Of a stretch of DNA of 64,000 bases, positions 53,901 to 62,547 are shown piece after piece (position 1 is the stretch's first letter; each line of letters begins with the position of its first letter). This stretch comes from CAXBGS01 sp963975425. Lineage in GTDB: Bacteria > Planctomycetota > Planctomycetia > Pirellulales > Pirellulaceae. Made by a program: the position numbers and the translations under genes. Where the stretch lies: assembly GCA_963975425.1 (NCBI GenBank), contig CAXBGS010000015.1, forward strand, positions 62,001 through 126,000, in the 5' to 3' direction. The notes under the pieces are model-generated. The model saw nothing but the letters and a program-made list of their open reading frames with translations, was not told the origin of the DNA and ran no database searches.

Positions 53901-55208
53901 TTGACACAGGAATCGATTCGGTGGCGTACCAATGCGATGCGGTCCCAGCGTCTGCCAAAACGATTCGATACGGTCGCCAGTAAGAAAGAAGACCAACAGT
54001 ATTTTCTAGCGACGAGTTCCAACTGGTCGGTTGAATTGGCGAACAATCCCAATGCGGAACTCGAGGCAATCGCACTGGCGGCCGATGTGCAACTGTTTCC
54101 CAACGATGATCGCTTGCTTGCCGCGTGTCGCTGGGACATTGTTCCCGGGGCGATGGAATCGGTTTCGATTCGGCTGCCGCGAGACGCCACGTACTTAGGC
54201 GCATGGTCGGCCGAAAACAGCGTTTCGCCCCAAGTTGTCGATGAAGCAAGCGTCGATGGACTCGCATCGCAACGAATCATTGTGCCATTGTCGTTGAGTC
54301 GCCTGCCGCAATCGGTCGAATTGCTCGTGTCTTTTCCCGAGTCAAACGTGAGACAACCGGTTCGCTTTCCTGAGTTAATCGACTTGCCAGTCAATCGGCG
54401 ATGGGCCGTCCACTATGAGTCCGACGGCGTGACCACTGGGGCAAGCGAATTAGCGCCAAAGGGCTTGCCGCTGGCGTCGAAAACAGCGGGTCGAGTTCCA
54501 AGTGATCCGGCGTCCAATGCTCGTGCGCTCTCGCTCGCCCGTTCGGTTGTGAGTGCGGTCGAAAGGTCGCTCGATCTGCTCGCGGATCGACCGGCTGACG
54601 AGACCGAAACGTGGTTTCGACCATGGGCAAATCGATATCAAGCGATCGCAACTTCGCAGGGACGCAGCGTTTTGTGGTCTAAAGATCCTGACGACGTGTC
54701 CGTCGATTCGGCGAACATGACCGATCAACAAGCAGGTATAGATTCGGAAAATAATTTGGGAAACCAAGCTCTCTCTGCTCGTCGCTGGCAACAACTCGAT
54801 CGAAAGATGGCGGAATACGCATCGCGATTCTTGTCGGAACCGTTCGCGGCGTCTCAAGTCAGGTTTGGTGTCGGCGATTTTCACGGTTTTCATGCCGCCA
54901 AGACGGTCGCAATGCAGCCGAACGCACCGGTGCCCGCGATTTCTCAAACAACGCTGCGGACGCAATCCGTTCGCTTGCTGATTCGTGATTTACTAACCAT
55001 CGCGATGATGGTGGGTCTGATCCTGCTGTGTTGGCCGGTGCGGTTTCGATTGAGAAAATGGATCATCCACCCTGCATGTTGGCTGGCGATGATCGGAATG
55101 GTGGGACTGTTTGTCGCTCCGCGACCGGTTGCCGTGGCAATTCTGGTGGTCGCGGTTTCGCTGCCCGTGCTTTCTGATTCGTCGCGTCTGAAGTCACTTC
55201 GCGGTTAG
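47964..55208 (+). CDS. Giant secreted/membrane protein (2414 residues), probable fusion of two modules
   Basis: A signal segment near the N-terminus (SFSSALIALLLVTAGWSTVAIG) is followed by a long beta-rich part, then transmembrane helices near residues 1120-1190 (LATGWLIATLVFAASWFAA, LMPPLVLFASLAFLWWP, AAIMGWLIVPTITAGLLA). At about residues 1226-1255 a second signal-peptide-like segment appears (LIRIFWIALIGAFAAGIAFPRFVKAQD) and a new beta-rich part starts with VYVPFELYEELFP. The protein ends with another set of membrane helices. This is two copies of the module A layout in one frame; an in-frame GTG lies just before the second signal. Function unknown; surface or envelope scaffold is the best guess. 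Confidence 0.8.
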   Translation: MIRFPRGLAAADTDLSHAWHLSPTRWHARGTKLSFSSALIALLLVTAGWSTVAIGQDKDEPAKIAEAADTKEDATKDLEAATQRKADKPVAANQSDPDTKQDKAVSKRLAVKQVSSSSVGRLPVSTADGRPLLPIGVFHSQLAEVVPKSFRPVAIQQLSEAISESKQQGNSDLASRIRSSFYDVRLKDDTLVCDQSVLELQTQQQGVVRHPLGRVNLAIRQPRILAGATTSLSSDARLESDEDGALTAVFDGRSSEGHASLRFRWSLRGRPFGMGREYTLRLPRSPQTRIVLSVPSDISLETLDGVLRRHPDPPPDADVSTRSSDANWYVLDAGGLSTIRLRTRRSTDIDGMDLVTVRQSSISYAIDSTGVNWTHRMRIQVPQTRVLPALRIEHGVVTSVRVDSIETSFRRRDRQGDGQGVAQFVEIPMTLSSVRDDASLALTIEGNCTWQSDGWLNLPLPRWDADEVSQTQVIDQAALVVASPLRVVSWELPDDWTQQVEVESQDRSTVFRASGPPIASIPRGIRSIAKLSSEKPPAAKKKNRSKLPSNQERGRSVWSRVRLADQPGELKSDATLRLEVSKNATEVDRGLNASMWLSMNLDGNRIDPILFRVQPGWTLLSLSVPRSGRMIESPRVNNANRTFRFWPDLEDFDGDTILVRATGRRRIPSTDEHTSIPASWFLRADGLLGTLDAVAVPPSDLTWTADACLARDRIAVSEIEPEKRSRLSSVPTGALAFRLNNGVTPALDLEPVGVAFHVATNFDLQIDGDEVVETFSVSASSPPVLPSDLSILTGDTNGRGAYRWFLRDKDNLGPLSLPVSDVIESDSDSEESVLVRLGDRDIGGRSLVGQRRYRLTGQMMIDLPSVTGAVRQDATAIIGEGLSVSGLGPTVIKVPPPQSPSRSANSTADVTIDASTDDSVSPNQPDGPSTSRDNDLSEISDSRSHTKLRYDPATRPTILVEASHAPSDANIVWHSNLTVTASSSGSDVVQADLDVSMSQRLVIAHDADLILVSITRDGQNVDLNSIPTRPIRLASSSKREKIRLVWSRSHHGSRWLRRVRIPEVVARAVVLKSTTSVVPATDSFSPASLLRYDDDEPISSSEIPAKPGQSILLMPRNLTLATGWLIATLVFAASWFAARRDPLFLMPPLVLFASLAFLWWPWQAAIMGWLIVPTITAGLLATSMAWWTDDADVPSGQDEKSFRARSADDSQEFSVVGGGSARKTPAVNLIRIFWIALIGAFAAGIAFPRFVKAQDGTTVARSDKRPFDVLVPLTGEGAVVGDKVYVPFELYEELFPAVDVDRAQSARFESAEYRVDLLQLRDGSARLAPLVEAEYVVNVAERTTRLRLPFSALAVRRVWLRSSDQDRIVRFVPDGDDAVIVTLPPGEVFRLRLTLIPKTTQVSVKTTTAVDVAADLDLPTESSEGTAILAPGSILKLRLAIPPIAESHLVIDGDRENDLVTVNEAFGTVQSDRGLRRWEADLGPVELLSIDYQATEELPSSSPHAMDRRYLVNVGRHRTSIECEVDTGKVYRYGDTVQLITLDPRIPQIASKHWQLKHGYRLSESRWSVSLEKTTDVEGAIRLFWQMPTVLDSTDQAQQTSGMTIPEVLPYVSSNVGETWIAINSDPSIEVKTEIDSEFEPLSDAQFLSRWSGYLGGIGKAFSTLDECPTLRARLNPVVQPSVKQQHHLQVTSGAIRLEYEAVIHPGENADARRTLQIPPGVKLINLTVDGESVDVFQATFADGTIGLPEGISGNKKTEVKAYCELTNRSAGRFRRPVIRISPAMQTSETYTVSRTRNVSVTPLNEANVASDLNAKFSDTFLLGGYIPVSETRIEDFDVYKKSKLSEGDSYLPGSFAYKMIDALFPTEQLIELQWEDGQWAMHSVIRFTKAVPAFIDIQIPTRWCDSLEVEPSPLWSRQPAIDPSNQVVRISLDADQVADQMLTIRGKLDENDQGRVSVPEVRVLGKGTRRVLVSLPHRLTQESIRWRTNAMRSQRLPKRFDTVASKKEDQQYFLATSSNWSVELANNPNAELEAIALAADVQLFPNDDRLLAACRWDIVPGAMESVSIRLPRDATYLGAWSAENSVSPQVVDEASVDGLASQRIIVPLSLSRLPQSVELLVSFPESNVRQPVRFPELIDLPVNRRWAVHYESDGVTTGASELAPKGLPLASKTAGRVPSDPASNARALSLARSVVSAVERSLDLLADRPADETETWFRPWANRYQAIATSQGRSVLWSKDPDDVSVDSANMTDQQAGIDSENNLGNQALSARRWQQLDRKMAEYASRFLSEPFAASQVRFGVGDFHGFHAAKTVAMQPNAPVPAISQTTLRTQSVRLLIRDLLTIAMMVGLILLCWPVRFRLRKWIIHPACWLAMIGMVGLFVAPRPVAVAILVVAVSLPVLSDSSRLKSLRG

Positions 55209-55358
55209 AGATGTTGATACAATAGCGGTGCGGATGCTGTCGCCGATCAAACGCACCAGTGATGCCGCTCTCGCGTTCTTCGTTTCGACCTGATGCGAAT
55301 GATTTAGCGAGACTTACCTGCCGCCACTTTGGCCCCTACCTACCTGGATCGAAACAAA

Positions 55359-56690
55359 ATGCTTAACCGTCGTAAATTCGTAAAGTCATCGGTCGTCACC
55401 GGTGCTGTGTTGGCCTGTCCGTCGATTGTGCGTGGCAAGAATTTGAACTCTCGGTTGCAAGTCGCCGGGATCGGATGCGACGGAAAAGGCTGGGGCGATA
55501 TTCGTGAAATGGCCGCGCATGAACAAACGCAGATGGTTGGGTTTTGCGATGTTGATTTGGAACGTACTGCGAAAGTACGTGAGCTGGCACCGGATGCACC
55601 CGTGGTACAGGATTACCGAGAACTGCTGTCGACGCTCGGTGACAAAGTCGATGCGGTGACCGTTTCGACGCCCGATCACATGCATGCGATCATCACCTTG
55701 GCCGCGATGCGGGCTGGGAAGCACGTGTACTGCCAAAAACCGTTAACCCACAGCGTCTGGGAGTCTCGGCAAGTTGGCGCTCAAACGAAAAAGTCGGGTG
55801 TGATCACTCGCCTGGGAAACCAAATCCATTCACACGAAGCTTACCGTACCGCCGCGGCGACCTTGCAGTCAGGAGCGATCGGTAAAATCAAGGAAGTTCA
55901 TTGTTGGGCATCCGCGACCGGACACGGCAAATCGGGTCTGCTCTCGCTGCCAAAGAACCCGCCGGCTGTGCCCAGCAGCGTCGATTGGGATCTTTGGATC
56001 GGTGTCGCACCGATGCGACCCTACGGCGGATATCGTGTGTATCACCCCTGGGGCTGGCGCGATTGGCAAGACTTTGGCAATGGCGCGTTGGGCGACTTTG
56101 GCTGCCATATCATGGACCCGGTCTTCACGGGTTTAGGAATCCATCAACCGCCAACAATGATGCGTGCAATGCATTCAGGGATGAACGACCAAGTTTGGCC
56201 CGCCCAGACGACCGTCGAGTACACGTTTGCTGGAAACAGTTTGACTGCTTCGGACGAATTATCGTTGACTTGGTACGACGGCGGACGACTGCCCAGTGTG
56301 AAAGGTTCGCACATCGACGAAACGGTCGCGCTGCCGGCATCAGGATCCATGTTGATCGGCGAGAATGGAACGATGGTCATTCCTCACTTTAAGATGCCGC
56401 GTTTGTATTCGGATTCGAAAAACATCGACAGTTTGATCGTGAAAAAGGAAAGCCAGAACCACTATCACGGTTGGGTCGACGGTTGCATCAGCGGTCAGCA
56501 GCCCAGCGACGGATTCGACTATGGCGCCAACCTGACCGAGTCGGTATTGCTTGGCAACATCGCGGTGCGGTTGCAAAAAGAAAAGCTCACTTGGGATGCC
56601 GAGGCCATGCGATTCACCGACAGTGACGAAGCGAACAAATTTATCAGCCGCGATTACCGCGACGGCTGGGAAATTGAACCCGTCGCCTAA
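55359..56690 (+). CDS. TAT-exported Gfo/Idh/MocA-family oxidoreductase
   Basis: A 443-residue protein. The start at 55359 gives MLNRRKFVKSSVVTGAVLACPSIVRG, a twin-arginine signal (NRRKFVK). The Rossmann domain shows QVAGIGCDGKGWGDIREMA, VGFCDVDLERTAKV and VDAVTVSTPDHMHAIITLAAMRAGKHVYCQKPLTHSVWES, where CQKP is the EKP-type active-site Lys motif. The C-terminal domain has GHGKSGLLSLPKNPPAVP, WDLWIGVAP and the WGWRDWQDFGNGALGDFGCHIMDP segment typical of the planctomycete secreted branch. It would oxidise or isomerise a sugar using a bound nicotinamide cofactor outside the cytoplasm. Confidence 0.93.
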   Translation: MLNRRKFVKSSVVTGAVLACPSIVRGKNLNSRLQVAGIGCDGKGWGDIREMAAHEQTQMVGFCDVDLERTAKVRELAPDAPVVQDYRELLSTLGDKVDAVTVSTPDHMHAIITLAAMRAGKHVYCQKPLTHSVWESRQVGAQTKKSGVITRLGNQIHSHEAYRTAAATLQSGAIGKIKEVHCWASATGHGKSGLLSLPKNPPAVPSSVDWDLWIGVAPMRPYGGYRVYHPWGWRDWQDFGNGALGDFGCHIMDPVFTGLGIHQPPTMMRAMHSGMNDQVWPAQTTVEYTFAGNSLTASDELSLTWYDGGRLPSVKGSHIDETVALPASGSMLIGENGTMVIPHFKMPRLYSDSKNIDSLIVKKESQNHYHGWVDGCISGQQPSDGFDYGANLTESVLLGNIAVRLQKEKLTWDAEAMRFTDSDEANKFISRDYRDGWEIEPVA

Positions 56691-56761
56691 CGGCGATGGG
56701 ATTGTTCCATTGCTTGGCGGCGTTGTGCCCGGCACACGCCTGACATCTCTGCGTCCGACGA

Positions 56762-59700
56762 TCAGTCGTCGGACCCTCGAAAGAGTGAAACGGAGTTGAA
56801 ATACAGCAAGTAAAACACTGGCACCAACAGCAGTACCAAGAACGTCGCCAGCATCAAACCGAATGCTAAGCTGGCCGCCATCGGGATCAGCAACTGAGCT
56901 TGAAACGACTTTTCGGTCATCAGGGGTAACAATCCGGCAATCGTTGTCAGGCTGGTCAGCATGATCGGCCGGAACCGACGCTCGCCCGATTCCAGTAATG
57001 CTTGTTTGATTGCGACGCCGTCTCTAACTCGTGAATTGATAAAGTCGATCAGGACGATCGAGTCGTTGATGACGACGCCCGAAAGAGCAACCAGGCCGAA
57101 CATGCTGAACAGTGTTAACGGTAAGCCTAGCACCGCGTGTCCCCAAACCGCGCCGATCATGCCGAACGGCACGATGATCAGAATCAGAATCGGTTGAATG
57201 TAGCTTTGAAACTGCAGTACAAGCAGGACATACATCGCGACAATTGCGATGCCGAATCCGACACCGAGGCTGCCGACGGAATCTTTGCTCTGTTCGCGTT
57301 GACCTTCCCATCGGACCGAAACGGCAGGATGCTGTTGCTGCAATTTCGGCACAAATGTTTTTTGCAACTCTTCGATGATCAGATCGGCATTCGCCTTGGT
57401 CTCGTCGAGATCGGCCGAGATTGTGATCGATCGCAGTTGGTCCACGCGGTTGATCTCTGAGAATCCGCGACTGAGGGTGACTTCGGCCAGTTCAGTGATC
57501 GGCCGTTCGGTGCCGTCGGGAGTTCGAATGCGTATCTCGCGAAAGTTCACCAAGCTTCGGCGCTCTTCTTCCGGATAACGCACCATCAGCTTCACTTCGT
57601 GCCGACCTCGTTGCAATCGCATCACCTCGGCACCGAAGTAAGCGTTGCGGACTGTGTTGCCAAGGTCCATCGGCGTCACGCCGGTCGCTCTCGCACTGTC
57701 TTTTACACGAAACTGATATTCCCATTTGCCGGGGCTATTGTCGTCGCTGATATCGTAGACACCGGAAAAATCTTTCAGCCGTTCTTTCGTCGCTTCGGTT
57801 GCGGCGATCAATTCGTCAACGTTTTCGGCGGGAGCCAACAGTTTGAATTCGATCGCTTTACCGCCCGGGCCGACACCGACACTGCCATAGGTCAACCGTT
57901 CGACGCCGGCAAATTCGCCTGCCTCTTTTCGCCATAATGCGAGCAGTTGATCACTATGGATGTCGCGAATTTCGGTATCAAATAGTTCAGCAAAGATCTG
58001 TCCCACATGGCTGCCCGAACCGCCGCCGCCCGTTTGATTCTGAGTGTTCGTGATCGCGCCCAGGTTGCGATAGGTGAGACGTACCGGTCCCGTCAATTCG
58101 CCGCCCGATTGCGGATAAATCGTTTCCGGTGATGTGCCTTCGGCTTCGGCCCGCTGTTTGCCGACCGCGATGCTGACCCTGCGAATTGCTTCCTCCATTC
58201 GCCGCGTCGCCGCATCGGTTTCTTCGGCCGTCGTACCATCGGGAAACGCGATGGTTGCCTGCAAAATGTTATTGTCGGATTTTGGGAACAAGACGGACGG
58301 CACGACGCCGCCGCGAATCATGCCTGCCGTGATCAAGAACATCATCAAAGCCGCGGCGATCGGCACCAGGGGAAACCTGAGGCTGTAATTGAGCACTGGC
58401 AGATAAGCGTTGTCCCTTAAGCGGATCATCCCGGCGCCGGCGCGTGTGCTGAGCCAGGTGAGCACCATTCCGATGGGCCGCAGCGGATAGATCAGCACCG
58501 ACAGCAACCGAAAGAAACCCGTGTGTTTATGAGCCAGGTGACAAGGCAGAACAAAGATGCTTTCCCACAGCGAGATGATCAGCATGGCGATCACGGCAAA
58601 GGGGATCACCGCCATGAATTTTCCCATCACGCCAGAGACAAAGAACATCGGCGCGAATGCGATTACCGTCGTCGTTACGGACGCCGTGACGCTGGGCATC
58701 ACTTCGGTGGTCCCGTCGATCGCGGCCTGCAGCCTTGGTTTGCCCATTTGCAAGTGCGCGTAGATATTCTCGCCGATCACAATGGCGTCATCGACAACGA
58801 TACCTAATGCGACCAAGAACGAGAAAAGACTTAGCATGTTCAACGTCTGGCCGCCCCACGCCAACGCGGCGCCGGCGCCGAGGATCGAAATGGGGATGCC
58901 CAGCGCAACCCAAAACGCCAACCTCATTTCCAGAAATAGTCCAAGCACGAGGAAGACCAGCAACAGGCCTTGCGCACCGTTGCGTAACAACAGTGATAAG
59001 CGACCTCGAACTTCCGTGCTGCTATCGCCCCAGATTTCGAATCGGTAACCATCGGGAAGTTTGGTTTTGGCCGCATACTCGCGCACCGCGTCGACCATCG
59101 CCAACAAGTCTTCGCTCTTGGTGCGTTCGACGTTGACGACCATGGCCGGTTCGCCGTTGATTTCACCCGTCGATGTCACGTCGACAAACTCGTCTCGCAC
59201 GTTGGCCAAGTCGCCTACGGTCAAGACGACACCGCCATCACGCGTGACCAAGGGCAGCTTTTCGATTTCTTCGCCGATGCGGCCCTTGCTTTTCGCTCGC
59301 AGCAAGACTTCCTGGCCTTCCGATTTCAGGTTGCCGCCGGGAAGTTCAATGTTGCGGGCACGAATGATTGACGCGACGCCTTCGAGAGAAAGGCCATAAC
59401 TACGCAAGGTCGATTCGGCGATTTCGACATCGATCTGATAGGGACGCGATCCCATCACCGATGCGGACGAAACCGACGGCAACATCAATACTTCATCACG
59501 AACTCGCTCGGCGACGTCCCGTAATCGTATCTCGGCTTCTTTCGAGCGATCGTCCGGACCCACAATTCCAATCCGGATCGCGGCATCGCGAAACGTGATT
59601 TGCTGGATGATGGGATCTTCTGCCAGGTCCGGGAAACTTGGGATACGAGCGACCTCGCGGTCGATCTCGTTCATGACTTTTTGAACATCGCGAACATCAC

Positions 59701-59992
59701 TGCGAAGTTCTGCCAGCACGTATCCGGATCCCTCTTGGGCAATCGACGTGACTTTTTTGATTCCATCGATGGACCGAATCGCCTCTTCGATTTTTTGACA
59801 GATCGCTTCTTCGCTGTCCCGCGGGGTGGCACCGGGATAAGGCACCGTGACCATCACCACTTCCAACTCGAACGCCGGAAATACCTCTCGGCGCATGCCG
59901 GTCAAGCAGAGCGCACCGATCAACATCAGTGCGATCATCAACACATTCATGCCAGGCGAATTCGTGATCGCCCAACTGACGAGCCGTTTCAT
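56762..59992 (-). CDS. RND-family efflux transporter, inner-membrane pump
   Basis: A protein of about 1076 residues with the AcrB/HAE layout: first helix (WAITNSPGMNVLMIALMLIGALCL), a periplasmic porter domain with VVMVTVPYPGATPRDSEEAI, then a helix bundle with LGIVVDDAIVIGENIYAHL (TM4 proton-relay Asp pair) and IPFAVIAMLIISLWESIFVLPCHLAHK, a second porter domain, and the closing helices with ALSGVVINDSIVLIDFI and RFRPIMLTSLTTIAGLLPL. It exports hydrophobic compounds with proton antiport. The ATG at 59992 shares a base with the MFP stop. It is last in the tetR-like/MFP/RND operon; an outer-membrane channel is not encoded here. Confidence 0.95.
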   Translation of the reverse strand: MKRLVSWAITNSPGMNVLMIALMLIGALCLTGMRREVFPAFELEVVMVTVPYPGATPRDSEEAICQKIEEAIRSIDGIKKVTSIAQEGSGYVLAELRSDVRDVQKVMNEIDREVARIPSFPDLAEDPIIQQITFRDAAIRIGIVGPDDRSKEAEIRLRDVAERVRDEVLMLPSVSSASVMGSRPYQIDVEIAESTLRSYGLSLEGVASIIRARNIELPGGNLKSEGQEVLLRAKSKGRIGEEIEKLPLVTRDGGVVLTVGDLANVRDEFVDVTSTGEINGEPAMVVNVERTKSEDLLAMVDAVREYAAKTKLPDGYRFEIWGDSSTEVRGRLSLLLRNGAQGLLLVFLVLGLFLEMRLAFWVALGIPISILGAGAALAWGGQTLNMLSLFSFLVALGIVVDDAIVIGENIYAHLQMGKPRLQAAIDGTTEVMPSVTASVTTTVIAFAPMFFVSGVMGKFMAVIPFAVIAMLIISLWESIFVLPCHLAHKHTGFFRLLSVLIYPLRPIGMVLTWLSTRAGAGMIRLRDNAYLPVLNYSLRFPLVPIAAALMMFLITAGMIRGGVVPSVLFPKSDNNILQATIAFPDGTTAEETDAATRRMEEAIRRVSIAVGKQRAEAEGTSPETIYPQSGGELTGPVRLTYRNLGAITNTQNQTGGGGSGSHVGQIFAELFDTEIRDIHSDQLLALWRKEAGEFAGVERLTYGSVGVGPGGKAIEFKLLAPAENVDELIAATEATKERLKDFSGVYDISDDNSPGKWEYQFRVKDSARATGVTPMDLGNTVRNAYFGAEVMRLQRGRHEVKLMVRYPEEERRSLVNFREIRIRTPDGTERPITELAEVTLSRGFSEINRVDQLRSITISADLDETKANADLIIEELQKTFVPKLQQQHPAVSVRWEGQREQSKDSVGSLGVGFGIAIVAMYVLLVLQFQSYIQPILILIIVPFGMIGAVWGHAVLGLPLTLFSMFGLVALSGVVINDSIVLIDFINSRVRDGVAIKQALLESGERRFRPIMLTSLTTIAGLLPLMTEKSFQAQLLIPMAASLAFGLMLATFLVLLLVPVFYLLYFNSVSLFRGSDD

Positions 59993-61737
59993 CACTCGCT
60001 CTCCAGAACGGCTGCATCGGCATCAACCATCGATCGGCGAGTCCGCGCAGGCAACTGTCCGGAATCGATTCCGCCGATCGGCGAGACGACCACAAAGGAA
60101 CCGTTGACCAACGTGCCATCACGCGATTCACATACCCACAGCTTTCGGGGGCTCGAAGATTTCAGCGACGGGTAACCATCACCGGGATAGCCTTCGACGA
60201 CTAACGAATCGACGGGAATAATCGACTCGCGAACCGAAACCCGGCCGGCAACCCATCGGTCGGGATCGAAATCGTCCGCCATCGATGCATCGGAAACGGA
60301 GCCATCGGAAGCGGAGTCATCGGAAACAGCTTTGGCTTGAGCCGGCCTTGCCTTCGCATCGGCCGCGCCGGCAAGTTCGGCATTCGAGTCAGAGTTGGGC
60401 GTTGGCTCGTTCGAATCCGACGTCGGTTGCACCACATCATCCAGAACCGAATCGTCCGCTGTAAACTCCCACACACGATTGCCCGGTTTCAGCGCTTCGG
60501 CCGGAACAATGACCATCGGCGTTCGTGGTTTGATCAACAATTTGACGGTCACATACATGCCGCGCACCAAGGCCGTGCCGCCTACCGATGCGGACGACTG
60601 AGCGGTCGACCGTGGATCATCGACCAAGATACGAACCGGAACGGTTCTCGTTGTCAAATCTAATCCGATACCATCGTAGCCAACCAAGCGCCCTTCCCAC
60701 TGGTGGAAATCACCTTCGCGCCCACTCATTTCAAACTCGATCAACGCCGGTGTTTCTGGCAACGAGTAACCCTTTTGCAAATCGTCCATCGTCCGTCCCT
60801 CTTGATCCAGGATCCAGTACAGCTGGTCGATGCGGACGTTGGTGGCGACTTCGACCTTGGACGTGTCTTCGATCGTAACCAGTGGGTTTCCGCGAGCGAC
60901 GAATGTGTTCAAGTCCGCTTCCTCACTGACGATCACACCGTCGATCGGGGCGACAATCTCGGTGCGAGCCAAGTCGACTTCAGCAGCTTTTCGCTGGGTA
61001 GCGGCCAGCCGTTCGGACGCTTCGAGTTTCGCTCGCCGCTTTCGCAGCAGGTCCAGTTGATTTTCGGAAGTCACCAACTGTTGACGCGCCTGCAGCAAGG
61101 CTCTTGTGGCCTGATCGACTTCGCCGCGACTGGAAAATCCGCTGGGCAATGAGTTTTGTCGATTGACTTCGTTTCGCTGCAGTTCGACGTCTTCCTTGGC
61201 AAGTTCGATCAGACGCTGGACGTTGACCATTTCTTGGTCGACCTCGGACAAGGCCTCATATTCCTGTTCTTGAAGACGTGAAAGTCGCTGTACTTCGAGT
61301 TCATAGTCGGTCGCGTCTAATCGCATCAACAAGTCACCTTTGTTGACGTAACTGCCCGCTTCGCAAACTTCAGACTTGAAGACAACGCGACCGGCGACTT
61401 CGGCCGCGACGCGCGCCTCGCGATACGGCACGACGGTACCGTCGACACGCAGCTGAAGTGTGGCTCCGCTAGCGTCCAGTGATCGGATCGGCACCACGTT
61501 GACCGGCGGCAACGCTTTCATGCGGCCGGCACGCGACAAATCGGCACCGATACGCTGGTCAGGCTCGACGGACCCTAGCGCATAGACAACACCCGCACCA
61601 ATCGCCAGTAATACAAGCGGAAAAACCACGTTATGTAACAGCCCGCTTTTCTTCGCGGGTACTTCGGGTCTGATCGCAACGCGCTCGACCGGTTCGTCGG
61701 GCTCGACACGCGGCGGAGATTCTGTTTCGGTCGACAT
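59992..61737 (-). CDS. RND efflux membrane-fusion protein (HlyD/AcrA-like)
   Basis: A 581-residue periplasmic adaptor. A short cytoplasmic start leads to an anchor helix (LLHNVVFPLVLLAIGAGVVYALG). It is followed by the lipoyl/hairpin part (LQLRVDGTVVPYREARVAAEVAGRVVF, YVNKGDLLMRLDATDYEL), a long coiled coil (about residues 160-240) and EIVAPIDGVIVSEEADLNTFVARGNPLVTIED. The beta-barrel and membrane-proximal parts follow (VRGMYVTVKLLI, VIVPAEALKPGNRVWEF). A Ser/Asp/Ala-rich insertion of about 70 residues (around 60250-60430) near the end makes it longer than usual. It links the RND pump to an outer-membrane factor. It starts 8 bp after the regulator gene. Confidence 0.93.
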   Translation of the reverse strand: MSTETESPPRVEPDEPVERVAIRPEVPAKKSGLLHNVVFPLVLLAIGAGVVYALGSVEPDQRIGADLSRAGRMKALPPVNVVPIRSLDASGATLQLRVDGTVVPYREARVAAEVAGRVVFKSEVCEAGSYVNKGDLLMRLDATDYELEVQRLSRLQEQEYEALSEVDQEMVNVQRLIELAKEDVELQRNEVNRQNSLPSGFSSRGEVDQATRALLQARQQLVTSENQLDLLRKRRAKLEASERLAATQRKAAEVDLARTEIVAPIDGVIVSEEADLNTFVARGNPLVTIEDTSKVEVATNVRIDQLYWILDQEGRTMDDLQKGYSLPETPALIEFEMSGREGDFHQWEGRLVGYDGIGLDLTTRTVPVRILVDDPRSTAQSSASVGGTALVRGMYVTVKLLIKPRTPMVIVPAEALKPGNRVWEFTADDSVLDDVVQPTSDSNEPTPNSDSNAELAGAADAKARPAQAKAVSDDSASDGSVSDASMADDFDPDRWVAGRVSVRESIIPVDSLVVEGYPGDGYPSLKSSSPRKLWVCESRDGTLVNGSFVVVSPIGGIDSGQLPARTRRSMVDADAAVLESE

Positions 61738-61745
61738 AGAGTTGA

Positions 61746-62492
61746 TTATTCGGCGTGAAGGTTTGTCGGAGTGGATTCGCTGACAGATGGTTGAGGCTGA
61801 CTGTCAGCTTTGGAATCTGTTGCTAGTTGATCGAGTTTGGATTTTTGATCCATCAGTGCCGCCCGTTCCGTCGCGCAAAGCGTGACCGCAATGATGTGGC
61901 GACTAAGCGAGTCAATGTCGTAGTGCTGGGTTCGGTCTTTTTCGGGAATCAAAATATCAATCACGCCGCGACCGACGCGGTAATACAAGCACTGTCCGAC
62001 GACACTGAGGGCAAGTTGCTGGTTGACGTGTGGCGGAACGTTGTCCCCCGTCAAACCATCGATCGCCCGAACCAAACGGTCGAATATGGGTCGGAACGAT
62101 TCGTTGACAATCTCTTCGAATGCGGTCGTGGGATGCTGCATCTCTCGCATCAGCAGTTGCGATTCCCATCCACTGTTGTCCTTGGCCAGCATCCGCGTCA
62201 GCATGATGTGGACGAGACCAGCAAGCTCGCCGGTAGGGTCGCCGGTCTGCTCCGTTGGCGCAGGAAAACGTGATTCGCGGCGAATTCTCAGCTCGCGTAT
62301 CACGTGGCGATATAAACCCATCTTGTCGCCAAAGTAATATCCGACGGACGCCAGATTGACGCCCGCCGCCCCAGAGATTTCGCGCAGCGTCGATCGGTCA
62401 AAACCTTGCTTTGCAAAGATCGGACCGGCTGCCTCGAGCAACCGCGTGCGTACGTCGTTTTGTTCGGGACTGGACGGCTCGGCCGTGCTCAA
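61746..62492 (-). CDS. TetR-family regulator (CecR/DUF1956-like)
   Basis: A 248-residue repressor. The N-terminal helix-turn-helix is complete: RTRLLEAAGPIFAKQGFDRSTLREISGAAGVNLASVGYYFGDKMGLYRHVI. The C-terminal domain has EELAGLVHIMLTRML-like and WESQLLMREMQHPTTAFEEIV segments as in DUF1956/CecR-type proteins that control export genes. The frame opens with TTG at 62492; no better start is seen. It is the first gene of the efflux operon and is probably autoregulated through the 18-bp palindrome at 62548-62565. The last 35 residues are a Ser/Asp/Gln-rich tail. Confidence 0.92.
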   Translation of the reverse strand: MSTAEPSSPEQNDVRTRLLEAAGPIFAKQGFDRSTLREISGAAGVNLASVGYYFGDKMGLYRHVIRELRIRRESRFPAPTEQTGDPTGELAGLVHIMLTRMLAKDNSGWESQLLMREMQHPTTAFEEIVNESFRPIFDRLVRAIDGLTGDNVPPHVNQQLALSVVGQCLYYRVGRGVIDILIPEKDRTQHYDIDSLSRHIIAVTLCATERAALMDQKSKLDQLATDSKADSQPQPSVSESTPTNLHAE

Positions 62493-62547
62493 AGGATTGC
62501 TCGCGGGATTGCGCGTGAGAGAAAATCTGCAAAGATTAAACGCTTGT

